NCBI GenBank assembly: GCA_023384095.1
Contig: JAHDXT010000012.1
Location: forward strand, 1 to 55,371
DNA length: 55,371 nt
From: Hyphomicrobiaceae bacterium
Lineage (GTDB): Bacteria; Pseudomonadota; Alphaproteobacteria; Rhizobiales; Hyphomicrobiaceae
Direction of reading: 5' to 3'
In this document: positions 40,864 through 49,655 of the stretch, in pieces
Layout: every line of letters starts with the position of its first letter
Numbering within the stretch: the first letter of the stretch is position 1
Translations under genes and position numbers: made by a program
Notes under the pieces: model-generated
Database searches by the model: none
Told to the model about the DNA's origin: nothing
The model's input: the letters and a program-made list of their open reading frames with translations, nothing else

Positions 40864-42171
40864 ATGGCAGACCCGGCCGGCCCGCCCCTGCAGACACTGT
40901 CGGTGCTGCAGGCGAGCGCCATGCTGGTCGGCATCGTGGTCGGCATCGGCATCTTCAAGACGCCGCCGATCGTCGCCGCCAATGCAGCGAGCGAAGCGGC
41001 GTTTCTCGGGCTGTGGCTGCTCGGCGGGATGCTGACCGTGGCCGGCGCGCTCTGTTACGCCGAGCTCGGCTCGGCATACCCGCACGAGGGCGGCGAGTAC
41101 CACTACCTCACCCGCGCCTACGGCCGGCCGCTCGGTTTCCTGTTCGGCTGGGGCCGCATGACCGTGATGCAGACCGGCGCGATAGCGGCCGTCGCCTTCG
41201 TCTATGGCGATTATGCCGCCGCGCTGCTGCCGGCAGGTCCGCACGGGGCAGCGGTTCACGCGGCGGCGGCGCTCGCCGTGCTCACCGGGCTCCAGCTCCT
41301 GGGGACCAGCCTCAGCGGGCGCACGCAGCTCGCGCTCACGGCGGCGACGGTCGGCGCCGTCGGGCTGGTGGCTGCGAGCGGTTTCGCGGCCGAGCCGAGG
41401 CCGACCGTGATCGAGCCGGTCCCCGCAGCCGGCGCGGCCGGGCTGGCGATGGTCTTCATCCTGCTGACCTACGGCGGCTGGAACGAGACGGCCTATCTCT
41501 CCGCAGAGGTGCACGACGCGCGCCGCAACATGTCCCGCGTGCTGCTGACGGGCACGGGTGCCGTCATGGCGCTCTACCTCGTCACCAACCTGGCGCTGCT
41601 GTCGATGCTGGGGCTGGCCGGACTGCGGCAGGCGCCGGCGGTGATGACCGAGCCTATCGAGGCGGTGTTCGGGAGCGCCGGCGCGCGGCTCTTCGCGCTC
41701 ATCGTGTGCATCACCGCTCTCAGCACGCTCAACGTCACCATCTTCACCGGGGCGCGGAGCACGCTGGCGCTGGGAGCCGATTTCCGGCCGTTCTCGGTCT
41801 TCGGACGGCGCAGCGGCCGCACCGGCGCGCCGGTCAACGCCCTGCTGCTCCAGGGCGCGGTCGCACTGGCGCTGGTGAGCTTCGGCGCCCGGGCCCGCAG
41901 CGGCTTCGAGGCCATGGTCGAGTACACTGCGCCCGTGTTCTGGGGATTCATGCTGCTGGTGGGGATTGCGCTGTTCGTGTTCCGCTGGCGCGATCCGGGC
42001 CAGCGGGACGGCTTCCGCGTGCCGCTCTACCCCGTGACACCGCTGCTGTTCTGTCTGACCTCGGCCTATCTCATGTATTCCAGCATCGCCTACACCGGCA
42101 TCGGCGCGCTGGCCGGACTTGCCATTCTCGCCGCGGGCGTGCCGGCGCTCTTCATGACGCGCTCTTCATGA
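40864..42171 (+). CDS. APC-family amino-acid permease
   Basis: About 435 residues and 12 helices from ATG 40864; a TTG at 40780 overlapping the methyltransferase stop would add 28 Pro/Arg-rich residues. Landmarks: AMLVGIVVGIGIFKTPPIVAANA, CYAELGSAYPHEGGEYHYLTRAYG (the helix 1-3 substrate-binding region), TYGGWNETAYLSAEV, IVCITALSTLNVTIFTGARSTLALG. Of LAT/SLC7 type; likely substrate neutral amino acids, not determined. The last five codons lie in a 14-bp tandem repeat. Confidence 0.87.
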   Translation: MADPAGPPLQTLSVLQASAMLVGIVVGIGIFKTPPIVAANAASEAAFLGLWLLGGMLTVAGALCYAELGSAYPHEGGEYHYLTRAYGRPLGFLFGWGRMTVMQTGAIAAVAFVYGDYAAALLPAGPHGAAVHAAAALAVLTGLQLLGTSLSGRTQLALTAATVGAVGLVAASGFAAEPRPTVIEPVPAAGAAGLAMVFILLTYGGWNETAYLSAEVHDARRNMSRVLLTGTGAVMALYLVTNLALLSMLGLAGLRQAPAVMTEPIEAVFGSAGARLFALIVCITALSTLNVTIFTGARSTLALGADFRPFSVFGRRSGRTGAPVNALLLQGAVALALVSFGARARSGFEAMVEYTAPVFWGFMLLVGIALFVFRWRDPGQRDGFRVPLYPVTPLLFCLTSAYLMYSSIAYTGIGALAGLAILAAGVPALFMTRSS

Positions 42172-42190
42172 CGCGCTCTTCATGACGCGC
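42145..42190 (+). repeat. 14-bp tandem repeat at the permease stop codon
   Basis: GCGCTCTTCATGAC is present 3.3 times (42145-42158, 42159-42172, 42173-42186, then GCGC). The permease ends MTRSS-stop inside copy 2. Because 14 is not a multiple of three, a gain or loss of units would alter the frame but still offer a stop. Confidence 0.9.
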
Positions 42191-42251
42191 ATGCGTTGAG
42201 ACTGCGCGCCCGGATGCGCCAGGCAGGCAGGTGATTGTATACTGCCTCGCC

Positions 42252-43274
42252 ATGAGCCACACCCACAGGCCGGAGCCGGAGATCTTCGTCTTTCTGCTGG
42301 TCCCCGGCGTTTCCATGATGAGCCTTGCATCTGCGCTGGAGCCCTTGCGGTCGCTGAACCTGATGTCGGGCCGCCGGGCCTATGCGTGGCGGCTCGCCAG
42401 CCTCGATGGCGTGCCGGTCGCGGCGTCTAACGGCATCGATCTCCCGACGATGGCGATCGAGAGCGCGCTCGACGGCGCCGCTTACGTGTTCGCCTGCGGC
42501 GGCCTGCGCGTCCAATCGACGGAGGAGCGGCGCTATCTGGCTGCGCTGCGCACGGCAGCACGGCGCGGCATCGCCGTCGGCTCCCTCTCGACCGCCACCT
42601 ATCTGCTGGCGCGGGCCGGCCTGCTGAGCGGCTATCGATGCACCATCCACTGGGAGAACAGGGCCGCCTTCGAGGAGGACTTCCCCGAGCTCAACTGCAC
42701 CAGCAAGATCTACGAGATCGACCGCGATCGGCTGACCTGCTCGGGCGGAACGGCGGCGATGGACATGATGCTCCACCTGATCGCCGAGCGGCACGGGCCG
42801 GAGCTGGCCCGCAGCGTCGCCAACCAGTTCCATCACGAGCGCATCCGGGGCGAGCACGACGACCAGCGCGGAAGTGTGCTGGTCACGCTGGCGCACCTTC
42901 CGCCAAAGCTGCGCAAAGCCATCGAGGCGATGCAGCAGCGCCTCGAGAACCCGGTGCCGCTGCCGGAGATCGCCGCGGGCGTCTCGCTCAGCACGCGCCA
43001 GCTCGAGCGGCTGTTCCGCCAGCATGCGCGCATGTCGCCGCTGCGCTATTACATTCAGATGCGCATCGAGCGCGCCCACGAGCTGCTCCTCTACACCGAC
43101 AAGCCGATCATCGAGGTCGCAGTCCAGGTCGGCTTCGCATCGACGTCGCATTTCGCCGCCTGGTTCAAGCGTGTGCTGGGTGCGCGCCCGTCCGAGATCC
43201 GGGGCGGCCGGCAGGCCGGGGGGCCGCTCTCAGTCGCTCGGGAGCATGGCAATCTCCGTCGAAATTGGGGGTAG
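42252..43274 (+). CDS. GlxA-family AraC-type transcriptional regulator (GbdR/CdhR-like)
   Basis: About 340 residues. The N-terminal DJ-1/PfpI-like domain (FVFLLVPGVSMMSLASALEPLRSLN, VFACGGLRVQ, TCSGGTAAMDMMLHLI) and the C-terminal AraC helix-turn-helix pair (LPEIAAGVSLSTRQLERLFRQHARMSPLRYYIQMRIERAHELLL; IEVAVQVGFASTSHFAAWFKRVLGARPSEIR) give the arrangement of GlxA, GbdR and CdhR, activators that respond to glycine betaine, dimethylglycine or carnitine. ATG 42252 is used; an ATG seven codons earlier is possible. It lies directly ahead of a quaternary-amine ABC transporter, which it probably activates. Confidence 0.87.
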   Translation: MSHTHRPEPEIFVFLLVPGVSMMSLASALEPLRSLNLMSGRRAYAWRLASLDGVPVAASNGIDLPTMAIESALDGAAYVFACGGLRVQSTEERRYLAALRTAARRGIAVGSLSTATYLLARAGLLSGYRCTIHWENRAAFEEDFPELNCTSKIYEIDRDRLTCSGGTAAMDMMLHLIAERHGPELARSVANQFHHERIRGEHDDQRGSVLVTLAHLPPKLRKAIEAMQQRLENPVPLPEIAAGVSLSTRQLERLFRQHARMSPLRYYIQMRIERAHELLLYTDKPIIEVAVQVGFASTSHFAAWFKRVLGARPSEIRGGRQAGGPLSVAREHGNLRRNWG

Positions 43275-43356
43275 AGATGTCGCAATCATACTGTTGCTGC
43301 GCGGTGTCATTCCTCGACAATCCTCACTCGAGGCGTTGATCGGCAGGGGGTACGAT

Positions 43357-44007
43357 TTGGAGACGGTCGAGTTCATCGTCGCGAACTGGCCGGTCATTGG
43401 ACAGCGTGCTCTCGAGCACGTCTCGATCGTCGGTGTTGCCGTCGCCATTGCGATCCTGACGGGCGTCCCGATCGCGATCGCCATCACCCAGAACAAGAAG
43501 CTCGCCGATCGCGTGCTCTACACCGCCGCGATCATGATGACGATACCCTCGATCGCGCTGTTCGGGCTGCTGATCCCGGTCCTGTCGCTGATCGGGCACG
43601 GCATCGGCTATGTGCCGGCGGTCGTCGCGCTCGTCCTCTACTCGCAGCTTCCGATCATCCGCAACACCTACACCGCCATCGTCAACGTCGACCCGGCGCT
43701 GCGCGAGGCGGCGCGCGGCATGGGGATGACGACGCTCGAGCGGCTGCGCCACGTCGAGCTGCCCATCGCGCTCCCGGTGATCATCAGCGGGGTGCGCAAC
43801 GCCGTCGTCCTCAATATCGCCATCGCCGCCATCGCGACCTACATCGGGGCAGGCGGGCTCGGCACGTTCATCTCGCGCGGGATATCCCAGACCGACATCC
43901 GACAGCTCCTGACGGGGGCCCTGGCAGTCAGCCTTCTTGCGATCATCGCGGATTACGCGCTGCTCGGGCTGCAGCGGCTGCTCACGTCGCCCGGGTTGCG
44001 GAGCTGA
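43357..44007 (+). CDS. Quaternary-amine ABC transporter permease 1 (OpuB/YehW-like)
   Basis: About 216 residues with five to six helices and the ABC EAA-type loop REAARGMGMTTLERLRHVELPIALPVIISG. FIVANWPVIGQRALEHVSIVGVAVAIAILTGVPIAIAI is the usual N-terminal pattern of OpuBB/OpuCB permeases and includes the FIVANWP start. I chose TTG 43357, which has AGGGGG seven bases upstream and gives the family length; ATG 43246 would add 37 residues and overlap the regulator gene. The ATPase gene follows after four bases. Confidence 0.88.
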   Translation: METVEFIVANWPVIGQRALEHVSIVGVAVAIAILTGVPIAIAITQNKKLADRVLYTAAIMMTIPSIALFGLLIPVLSLIGHGIGYVPAVVALVLYSQLPIIRNTYTAIVNVDPALREAARGMGMTTLERLRHVELPIALPVIISGVRNAVVLNIAIAAIATYIGAGGLGTFISRGISQTDIRQLLTGALAVSLLAIIADYALLGLQRLLTSPGLRS

Positions 44008-44011
44008 CGCC

Positions 44012-45118
44012 ATGATCAGGCTCGAGCGCGTGACCAAGGTCTTCGGCTTGATAACCGCCGTCGATGCGGTCGACATGGAGGTTCCCTCCGGCTCGGTGTG
44101 CGTTCTGCTCGGCCCCTCCGGGTGCGGCAAGACCACGACCATGAAGATGATCAACCGCCTGATCGCGCCGACCTCGGGCAGGATCCTCGTCGGCGGCGTC
44201 GACACCGCGGATATCGACGAGGTGACGCTGCGGCGCTCGATCGGCTACGTCATCCAGCAGATCGGGCTGTTTCCAAACAAGACCGTCGAGGAGAACATCT
44301 GCGTCGTCCCCGACCTTCTGGGCTGGGACCGCAGGAAGTCACGCGGCCGCGCCGCCGAGCTGCTCGAGATGGTCAATCTCGAGCCTTCGATCTACCTGCA
44401 GCGCTACCCCAAGGAGCTTTCCGGCGGCCAGCAGCAGCGGGTCGGCGTGGTCCGGGCGCTCGCCGCCGATCCGCCGGTCCTGCTCATGGACGAGCCGTTC
44501 GGGGCCATCGACCCGATAAACCGGGAGGTGATCCAGGACGAGTTCATGAAGCTGCAGGCCGAGCTCAAGAAGACCATCGTCTTCGTCAGCCACGACATCG
44601 ACGAGGCGGTGAAGATGGCGTCGATGATCGCCATCTTCCGTGAAGGCCGGTTGATCCAGTACGACACGCCGGACAATATCCTGGCCAAGCCGATCGATGC
44701 GTTCGTCGCCGATTTCGTCGGCAGCGACCGGACTCTGAAGCGGCTGCGCCTGCTGCGCGTCGCCGAGGCGATGATGACGGACCCGCCGCGCGTCAGGGCG
44801 GAGGACACTCTCGACGCTGCCGTCCGGCTGATGGAGGAGCACGCGCACACCTCCATCGTCATGGTGGGTCCCCGGGGCCGCGCGCGCGGCGTCGTGCGCA
44901 TGGATGCGACGCGGGGCAAGCACGGCACGGTGGCCGAGCACCAGGAGCCGCTGCCGGGCGTGGTCAACGTCAAGGACGACCTGCGGACGGCCGTCTCCAC
45001 CATGTTCACCCATGGCGTCACCTGGCTCGCCTGCGTCGACGACGACGGCTTCTACAAGGGCTACATCACCCAGCGCAACGTCACCCAGGCGCTCGGCGCC
45101 ATCTACCGGAACCGCTGA
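44012..45118 (+). CDS. Quaternary-amine ABC transporter ATP-binding protein with CBS tail
   Basis: A 368-residue OpuCA/YehX/ProV-like ATPase: GPSGCGKTTT Walker A (Lys40), the Q-loop QQIG, the signature LSGGQQQR (136-143), Walker B LLMDEP (Asp160, Glu161) and the switch His in VSHDIDEA. The C-terminal region from about residue 250 has two CBS-like modules (AEAMMTDPPRVRAEDTLDAAVRLM; TAVSTMFTHGVTWLACVDDDGFYKGYIT), thought to sense ionic strength in OpuA-type transporters. Its stop overlaps the next start (TGATG). Confidence 0.93.
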   Translation: MIRLERVTKVFGLITAVDAVDMEVPSGSVCVLLGPSGCGKTTTMKMINRLIAPTSGRILVGGVDTADIDEVTLRRSIGYVIQQIGLFPNKTVEENICVVPDLLGWDRRKSRGRAAELLEMVNLEPSIYLQRYPKELSGGQQQRVGVVRALAADPPVLLMDEPFGAIDPINREVIQDEFMKLQAELKKTIVFVSHDIDEAVKMASMIAIFREGRLIQYDTPDNILAKPIDAFVADFVGSDRTLKRLRLLRVAEAMMTDPPRVRAEDTLDAAVRLMEEHAHTSIVMVGPRGRARGVVRMDATRGKHGTVAEHQEPLPGVVNVKDDLRTAVSTMFTHGVTWLACVDDDGFYKGYITQRNVTQALGAIYRNR

Positions 45119-45843
45119 TGATCACCAGCCTCCACAGCGCCTCGCGTTTCGCTCTTCTGGCCGGGATTTTCGTGCTCGGCGCCTATCTGCAGGCGCAGGG
45201 CGTCCTGCCCGGCATCCTGCAGCACTCCGGCGACGTCATTTACCTGGCCCGCAGCCACCTGGCGTTGGCCGCGATCTCGGGCGGGCTCGCGATCGCGGTC
45301 GGCGTCCCGCTCGGCGTTCTCGTCACGCGGCCACGGTTCGAGGCCTGGGCGAATACGATCACCCAGCTCGTCGGGCTGGGCTCCACCGTGCCGACGCTGG
45401 CCATCCTGGCGCTGGCCATGTCGGTGCTGGGGATAGGGGCGCCGTCCGCGATCGTGGGGCTGTTTGCGCTGACGCTGCTGCCGATCGTGCTCAACACGGT
45501 CGCCGGCCTGCGCACCGTGCCTCGGCATCTCATCGAAGCCGCGAGCGGAATGGGCATGACGCCGGGGCAGATATTGACGCGCGTGGAGCTGCCGAACGCG
45601 ATGTTCGTCATCCTGGCCGGCATCCGCACCGCGCTGGCGATCAATGTCGGAACGGTGCCGCTGGCCTTTCTGATCGGCGGCGGCGGCCTGGGCGAGCTCA
45701 TCTTCACCGGCATCGACCTGATGGAGCCGACGATGCTCCTCGCGGGTGCGATCCCGACCGCAATGCTTGCGGTACTGATCGATTTCAGCGTCGGGCAGTG
45801 CCAGTACTGGCTGGTGCCGCGCGGCGTGAACCCACTTCGCTGA
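45118..45843 (+). CDS. Quaternary-amine ABC transporter permease 2 (OpuB/YehY-like)
   Basis: A 241-residue protein with about six helices, the AISGGLAIAVGVPLGVLVTRP N-terminal half and the EAA loop IEAASGMGMTPGQILTRVELPNAMFVILAGIRTA. Homologous to but distinct from permease 1, so the channel is a heterodimer as in OpuC or YehYW. ATG 45118 overlaps the ATPase stop. Confidence 0.92.
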   Translation: MITSLHSASRFALLAGIFVLGAYLQAQGVLPGILQHSGDVIYLARSHLALAAISGGLAIAVGVPLGVLVTRPRFEAWANTITQLVGLGSTVPTLAILALAMSVLGIGAPSAIVGLFALTLLPIVLNTVAGLRTVPRHLIEAASGMGMTPGQILTRVELPNAMFVILAGIRTALAINVGTVPLAFLIGGGGLGELIFTGIDLMEPTMLLAGAIPTAMLAVLIDFSVGQCQYWLVPRGVNPLR

Positions 45844-45892
45844 TGCGATGGAAGACTTGGAAAGAGCAACACAGGGAACGGAGGATTCTCCC

Positions 45893-46780
45893 ATGCTGAG
45901 ACGTCAATTCCTGGGTCTGGCCGCGGCCGCGGCCCTGCTGATCCCGGCGCTGCCGGCAGCCGCGCAGACGATCGTGGTCGGCGGCAAGAACTTCACCGAG
46001 CAGCAGCTCATGTCGGAGATGACGGCTCAGCTCCTGCGCGCGAAGGGCTTCACCGTCGACAAGCGCGCCGGGCTCGGCAGCGCCCCGCTGCGTCAGGCGC
46101 AGGAGAACGGCCAGATCGACGTATACTGGGAGTATACCGGCACCTCCCTCATCACCTACAACAAGGTGACGGAGAAGCTCGATCCCGCCGCGACCTATGC
46201 CAAGGTCAAGGAGCTCGATGCGGCCAAGGGCCTGGTCTGGCTCAATCCGTCCAAGGCGAACAACACCTACGCCATCGCCATGCGCAAGGCCGACGCCTCG
46301 GCCAAGGGCGTGAAGACGCTGTCCGACCTCGCCGCGAAGGTGAAGGGCGGCGCAGCCGTCACGTTCGCCAGCAACGCCGAGTTCTACGCGCGGCCGGACG
46401 GGCTGGCGCCGCTGCAGAAGACCTACGGCTTCGAGTTCGGGCGTGAGCATGTCGTGCGTATGGACACCGGTCTCGTCTATCAGGCGCTGCGCGACAAGCA
46501 GGTCGAGACGGGCCTCGTCTTCGCCACCGACGGCCGCATTCCGGCGTTCGACTTCGTCGTCCTGGCCGACGACAAGGGCTTCTTCCCGAGCTACGCGCTG
46601 ACGCCGGTCGTGCGCAAGGAGGTCCTGGACAAGCATCCGAAGCTCGCGGACGCGCTCAACGCCCTGTCGGCGAAGCTCGACGACGCCGTGATGGCCAAGC
46701 TCAACGCCACCGTCGACGTCGAGAAGAAGACGATCGAGGAGGTCGCCAAGGAGTTCCTGGCCAAGCAGGGCATGATCTGA
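45893..46780 (+). CDS. Quaternary-amine ABC transporter substrate-binding protein (OpuBC/YehZ-like)
   Basis: A 295-residue periplasmic protein: signal peptide residues 1-24, then VVGGKNFTEQQLMSEMTAQLL, ENGQIDVYWEYTGTSL, TFASNAEFYARPDGLAPLQKTYGFEF and MDTGLVYQALRDKQVETGLVFATDGRI. These are hallmark segments of the OpuBC/ProX-like family for betaine, choline or related compounds. GGAGG lies upstream of ATG 45893. It is last in the order permease-ATPase-permease-binding protein, the reverse of E. coli yehZYXW. Confidence 0.92.
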   Translation: MLRRQFLGLAAAAALLIPALPAAAQTIVVGGKNFTEQQLMSEMTAQLLRAKGFTVDKRAGLGSAPLRQAQENGQIDVYWEYTGTSLITYNKVTEKLDPAATYAKVKELDAAKGLVWLNPSKANNTYAIAMRKADASAKGVKTLSDLAAKVKGGAAVTFASNAEFYARPDGLAPLQKTYGFEFGREHVVRMDTGLVYQALRDKQVETGLVFATDGRIPAFDFVVLADDKGFFPSYALTPVVRKEVLDKHPKLADALNALSAKLDDAVMAKLNATVDVEKKTIEEVAKEFLAKQGMI

Positions 46781-46804
46781 GGCGAGCCTCGGCGCGTCGC
46801 TGCC

Positions 46805-47638
46805 ATGGCCGTGCTCAAAGTGGCTGCCGCTCAGGCTCAGTGCGCGACGGGGCTCGTCGAGCGCAATCTCGCGCGGCACCTGGCCGCGGTGGACGAAGCG
46901 CGCGCCAAGGGCGTCGACGTGCTGGTCTTTCCCGAGCTTTCGCTGACCGGCTACGTCGACGCTCCCGACCTGCTCGAGCTGGCACGCCCGGCACACTCAC
47001 GGGAGCTGGCGCGGCTCGCGGAGGCGGCCGGCCCGATGACGGTCGCCGTCGGCTTCATCGAGGAAGGGCCCGCGGCGCAGTTCTACACCGCGCAGGCCGT
47101 GCTCGGCAGGGGCGAGGTCCTCCATGTCCACCGCAAGGTCAACCTGGCTGGATACGGGCGCCTCGAGGAGACGAAGCATTTCGCTCGCGGGCAGGAGATC
47201 GGCACCGTGCCCGTCACGAGCCAATGGCAGGCGGCGGTCCTGATCTGTGCCGATGTCTGGAACCCTGCTCTGCCGTGGCTCGCGGCCGTGCAGGGGGCGA
47301 CGCTGCTGCTCGTCCCCGCCGCATCGTCGCTCGACGCGGTGGCGCCAGAGTTCGACAATCCCGACGGCTGGGATCTGGTGCTGCGCCACACGGCGCTGGT
47401 TCATGGCCTGCCGGTCGTGTTCGCCAACCATTGCGGCACGAGCGGCAACGCCAGGTTCTGGGGCGGCTCGCGCATCGTCGACGCCGACGGCCGGGAGTGC
47501 GCGCGCGCGAGCGCCGAGCCGGCCCTCGTCGTCGCCGAGGTCGATTACGACAGCGTGCGCAGGGCGCGGACGCGACTGCCCACGCTCCGCGACGCCGACC
47601 CGCGCCTCGTCCGCGCCGCGCTGGAGCGCCTGCCGTGA
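46805..47638 (+). CDS. Carbon-nitrogen hydrolase (nitrilase/amidase fold)
   Basis: A 277-residue protein with the complete catalytic triad: Glu44 in FPELSLTGY, Lys111 in HRKVNLAGYG and Cys148 in VLICADVWNP. ECQ-type amidases, N-carbamoyl hydrolases and true nitrilases share this layout; the substrate is not clear. It starts 24 bases after the binding-protein stop, so it is likely part of the same operon and may release ammonium or an acid from an imported amide or betaine derivative (inference). Confidence 0.88.
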   Translation: MAVLKVAAAQAQCATGLVERNLARHLAAVDEARAKGVDVLVFPELSLTGYVDAPDLLELARPAHSRELARLAEAAGPMTVAVGFIEEGPAAQFYTAQAVLGRGEVLHVHRKVNLAGYGRLEETKHFARGQEIGTVPVTSQWQAAVLICADVWNPALPWLAAVQGATLLLVPAASSLDAVAPEFDNPDGWDLVLRHTALVHGLPVVFANHCGTSGNARFWGGSRIVDADGRECARASAEPALVVAEVDYDSVRRARTRLPTLRDADPRLVRAALERLP

Positions 47639-47665
47639 GCCGGCCATGCCGGGTCGCGCTGAAAA

Positions 47666-47740
47666 TGGTGGGCGGTACTGGGATTGAACCAGTGACCCCA
47701 CGCGTGTGAAGCGTGTGCTCTCCCGCTGAGCTAACCGCCC
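47666..47740 (-). tRNA. tRNA-Val (anticodon CAC), CCA encoded
   Basis: Minus strand: the acceptor GGGCGGT pairs with ACCGCCC, then A and an encoded CCA. D arm GCTC...GAGC; anticodon arm CACGC-TTCACAC-GCGTG with anticodon CAC reading GUG; TpsiC arm with GGTTCAATCCC. 75 nt with CCA. It lies in the gap between the convergent nitrilase-fold gene and aldo/keto reductase gene. No att-like duplication was seen next to it. Confidence 0.97.
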
Positions 47741-47819
47741 GCAACCACCGGCAATCGGCCCTTATGGGAGCGGGCAGGCGCCGATGTCAAGCCTCGGCGG
47801 GCCGGGGTCAGGGGCCTCC

Positions 47820-48839
47820 TCACCCGACCGCCGGGAAGCGTCCTTCGATCGGGTAGCCGGGGTCGTTGTAGCCGGGTGTCGAGGAATGCCCGGTCACAAC
47901 GTGGCGGTCGACGGCGGCCTCGTCGTCGGCGCTCCAGGCGAAATCCAGCGCTCCGAGGTACGGCGTCCACTGCTCCAGCGTGCGCGGCCCGGCGATGACC
48001 GAGGACACGGCGCGGTTGGCGAGCACCCAGGCGGCCGCGAAGGCGACCAGCGTCGTGCCGCGCGCCTCGGCATGGCTCTTCAGCTCCTCCGCGACCTTGA
48101 GAGACTCCGGCCGCCACTCCGTCTCCATCATGCGCCTGTCCTGGCGCGCCGCCCTGCTGCCGGTCTCGGGCGCGACGTTGAGCCGGTACTTGCCGGTGAG
48201 CACGCCGCGGGCGATGGGGCTGTAGGGCACGACGCCGAGGCCGAAAGCAGCCGCGGCCGGCAGCACCTCGACTTCGGGCTGGCGGTTCATGAGGTTGTAG
48301 TAAGGCTGCAGGGCCACCGGCTCGGGCACGCCGAGATCCCGGCAGACATGGCAGACGTGTGCGATGTGCCAGCCGCGCACATTCGACAGCCCCCAGTGCC
48401 GGATCTTGCCCTGGCGGATGAGGTCGCCAAAGGTGCGCGCCACCTCCTCCCAGGGCGTGCTCGGGTCGACGCGGTGGGTGTAGTAGAGGTCGATGGTCTC
48501 GGTCTGCAGACGACGGAGGCTCGCCTCGACCGCCTGCATGACGTGGACGCGCGACAGCCCGCGGTCGTTGACGCCGCGGCCGACCTGCTGCGCCACCTTG
48601 GTGGCCAGGACCACCCGGTCGCGGCGGCCCTCGAGGGCGCGGCCCAGGATCTCCTCGGACCGGCCATCGGCGTAGACATTGGCGGTGTCGATGAAGTTGA
48701 CGCCGCTCTCCAGGGCATGATCGACGATCCGCCGCGATTCCGCTTCGTCGGTCGGACCGCCGAAGTTCATGGTGCCGAGGCAAAGCTCGCTGACGCTGAT
48801 CCCCGATCGGCCCAGCACCCGGTAGCGCATGTCCGCCAT
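47820..48839 (-). CDS. Aldo/keto reductase
   Basis: A 339-residue TIM-barrel oxidoreductase of the AKR superfamily: RYRVLGRSGISVSELCLGTMNFGG, FIDTANVYADGRSEEILG (Asp and Tyr of the catalytic set), LATKVAQ, the Lys and YYTHRVDPSTPWEE with catalytic His, WGLSNVRGWHI, and YSPIARGVLTGKYR. NADPH-dependent; the substrate is not known. GGAGG lies six bases upstream of ATG 48839. Downstream of it lies the tRNA. Confidence 0.92.
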   Translation of the reverse strand: MADMRYRVLGRSGISVSELCLGTMNFGGPTDEAESRRIVDHALESGVNFIDTANVYADGRSEEILGRALEGRRDRVVLATKVAQQVGRGVNDRGLSRVHVMQAVEASLRRLQTETIDLYYTHRVDPSTPWEEVARTFGDLIRQGKIRHWGLSNVRGWHIAHVCHVCRDLGVPEPVALQPYYNLMNRQPEVEVLPAAAAFGLGVVPYSPIARGVLTGKYRLNVAPETGSRAARQDRRMMETEWRPESLKVAEELKSHAEARGTTLVAFAAAWVLANRAVSSVIAGPRTLEQWTPYLGALDFAWSADDEAAVDRHVVTGHSSTPGYNDPGYPIEGRFPAVG

Positions 48840-48873
48840 GAGGTCCTCCGTTCGCGGTCGGCTTCGTCGAAGA

Positions 48874-49398
48874 TTACGACGAAGTCTGCCGATCCTGCAC
48901 GGGCGCAATGGGGCCGATCGCTCGTCCGGCCTGTGGCGGCACGGGCAGGCCGGCGTGCCCGGCAGCCAGCCTCGACCAGATCGCGGCTTGTTGCGGCGAC
49001 CAGGGGCAGGGCCGCCGCTGCGCGAGGTCCATGTTGACGACGGCGAGCTCGCAAGTGGCGGCAGGGTTCTGCCCGGGCGCGACCTGCATGATGAGGATCA
49101 CGCGGCCGCGGCGCTCGTCGTGCCCGAGCACCTGCGCGAGCACCGCGACCTTCTCGCCCGGGCGCAGCTCCCTCAGGTAGCTGACGTGCATCTCCGTCAG
49201 GAACGGGCTCGTGCCGCCGTCGAGCAGGTGTTGGTCGGTCAGGCCGCACCCGCTCATGAACGCCGTCGTCGCGTCGTCGAAGAGCGCCACGTACTGGTGG
49301 GCGCGCATGTGGCCGATGGCGCTCGCCCAGCCCGGCTCGATCCTCCGCTCGCCGCAGGCGAAGAGTTGCGCCGTTCCGGTCTGGCCGCCGGCGCTCAC
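48874..49398 (-). CDS. Hotdog-fold acyl-CoA thioesterase (4HBT-like)
   Basis: About 174 residues: VEPGWASAIGHMRAHQYVALFDDATTAFM contains the conserved catalytic-loop region with Asp-Asp, SPFLTEMHVSYLRELRPGEKVAVLAQVLGHDERRGRVILIM follows the 4HBT strand pattern, and PAATCELAVVNMDLAQRRP ends it. The GTG start overlaps the tusA stop (GTGA), so the two are translationally coupled. A carnitine-type or thioester hydrolase role is typical; a link to sulfur transfer is inferred from coupling only. Confidence 0.83.
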   Translation of the reverse strand: MSAGGQTGTAQLFACGERRIEPGWASAIGHMRAHQYVALFDDATTAFMSGCGLTDQHLLDGGTSPFLTEMHVSYLRELRPGEKVAVLAQVLGHDERRGRVILIMQVAPGQNPAATCELAVVNMDLAQRRPCPWSPQQAAIWSRLAAGHAGLPVPPQAGRAIGPIAPVQDRQTSS

Positions 49399-49619
49399 GT
49401 GTGCCTGATCAGGAATCGGTAGATGCCGCCGTTCTCCGAGTGCTCCAGCAGCGCGTTGCCCGTCGCCTTGCAGAACGCCTGGAAATCCGCAACGGCGCCC
49501 GGATCGGTGGCAAGCACCTCGAGCGTGCCCCCCTTGGGCACTTCCGCGATGGCCTTCTTTGCCTTGAGGATCGGCAGCGGGCAGTTCAATCCCTTGGCGT
49601 CGAGCGTCTTGTCGGCCAT
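49395..49619 (-). CDS. tusA: TusA-family sulfur carrier protein
   Basis: A 74-residue protein with the sulfur-relay motif GLNCPLPILKAKKAI (Cys13 in CPxP), then KGGTLEVLATDPGAVADFQAFCKATGN and a C-terminal beta strand. TusA proteins carry persulfide sulfur in tRNA thiolation, molybdenum cofactor work and, in sulfur oxidizers, delivery to sHdr or Dsr systems. GGAG precedes ATG 49619. A palindrome 37 bases upstream matches the one before the radical SAM gene, which fits a sulfur-responsive role. It is divergent from the HDAC-like gene. Confidence 0.93.
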   Translation of the reverse strand: MADKTLDAKGLNCPLPILKAKKAIAEVPKGGTLEVLATDPGAVADFQAFCKATGNALLEHSENGGIYRFLIRHT

Positions 49620-49655
49620 CGAAATCTCCAGAACATCAGGACAGGCAACTCGCTT

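Noticed and set aside
47641-47819. Possible integration site at tRNA-Val
   Set aside because: No integrase, no direct repeat of the tRNA 3' end and no change in composition next to it.
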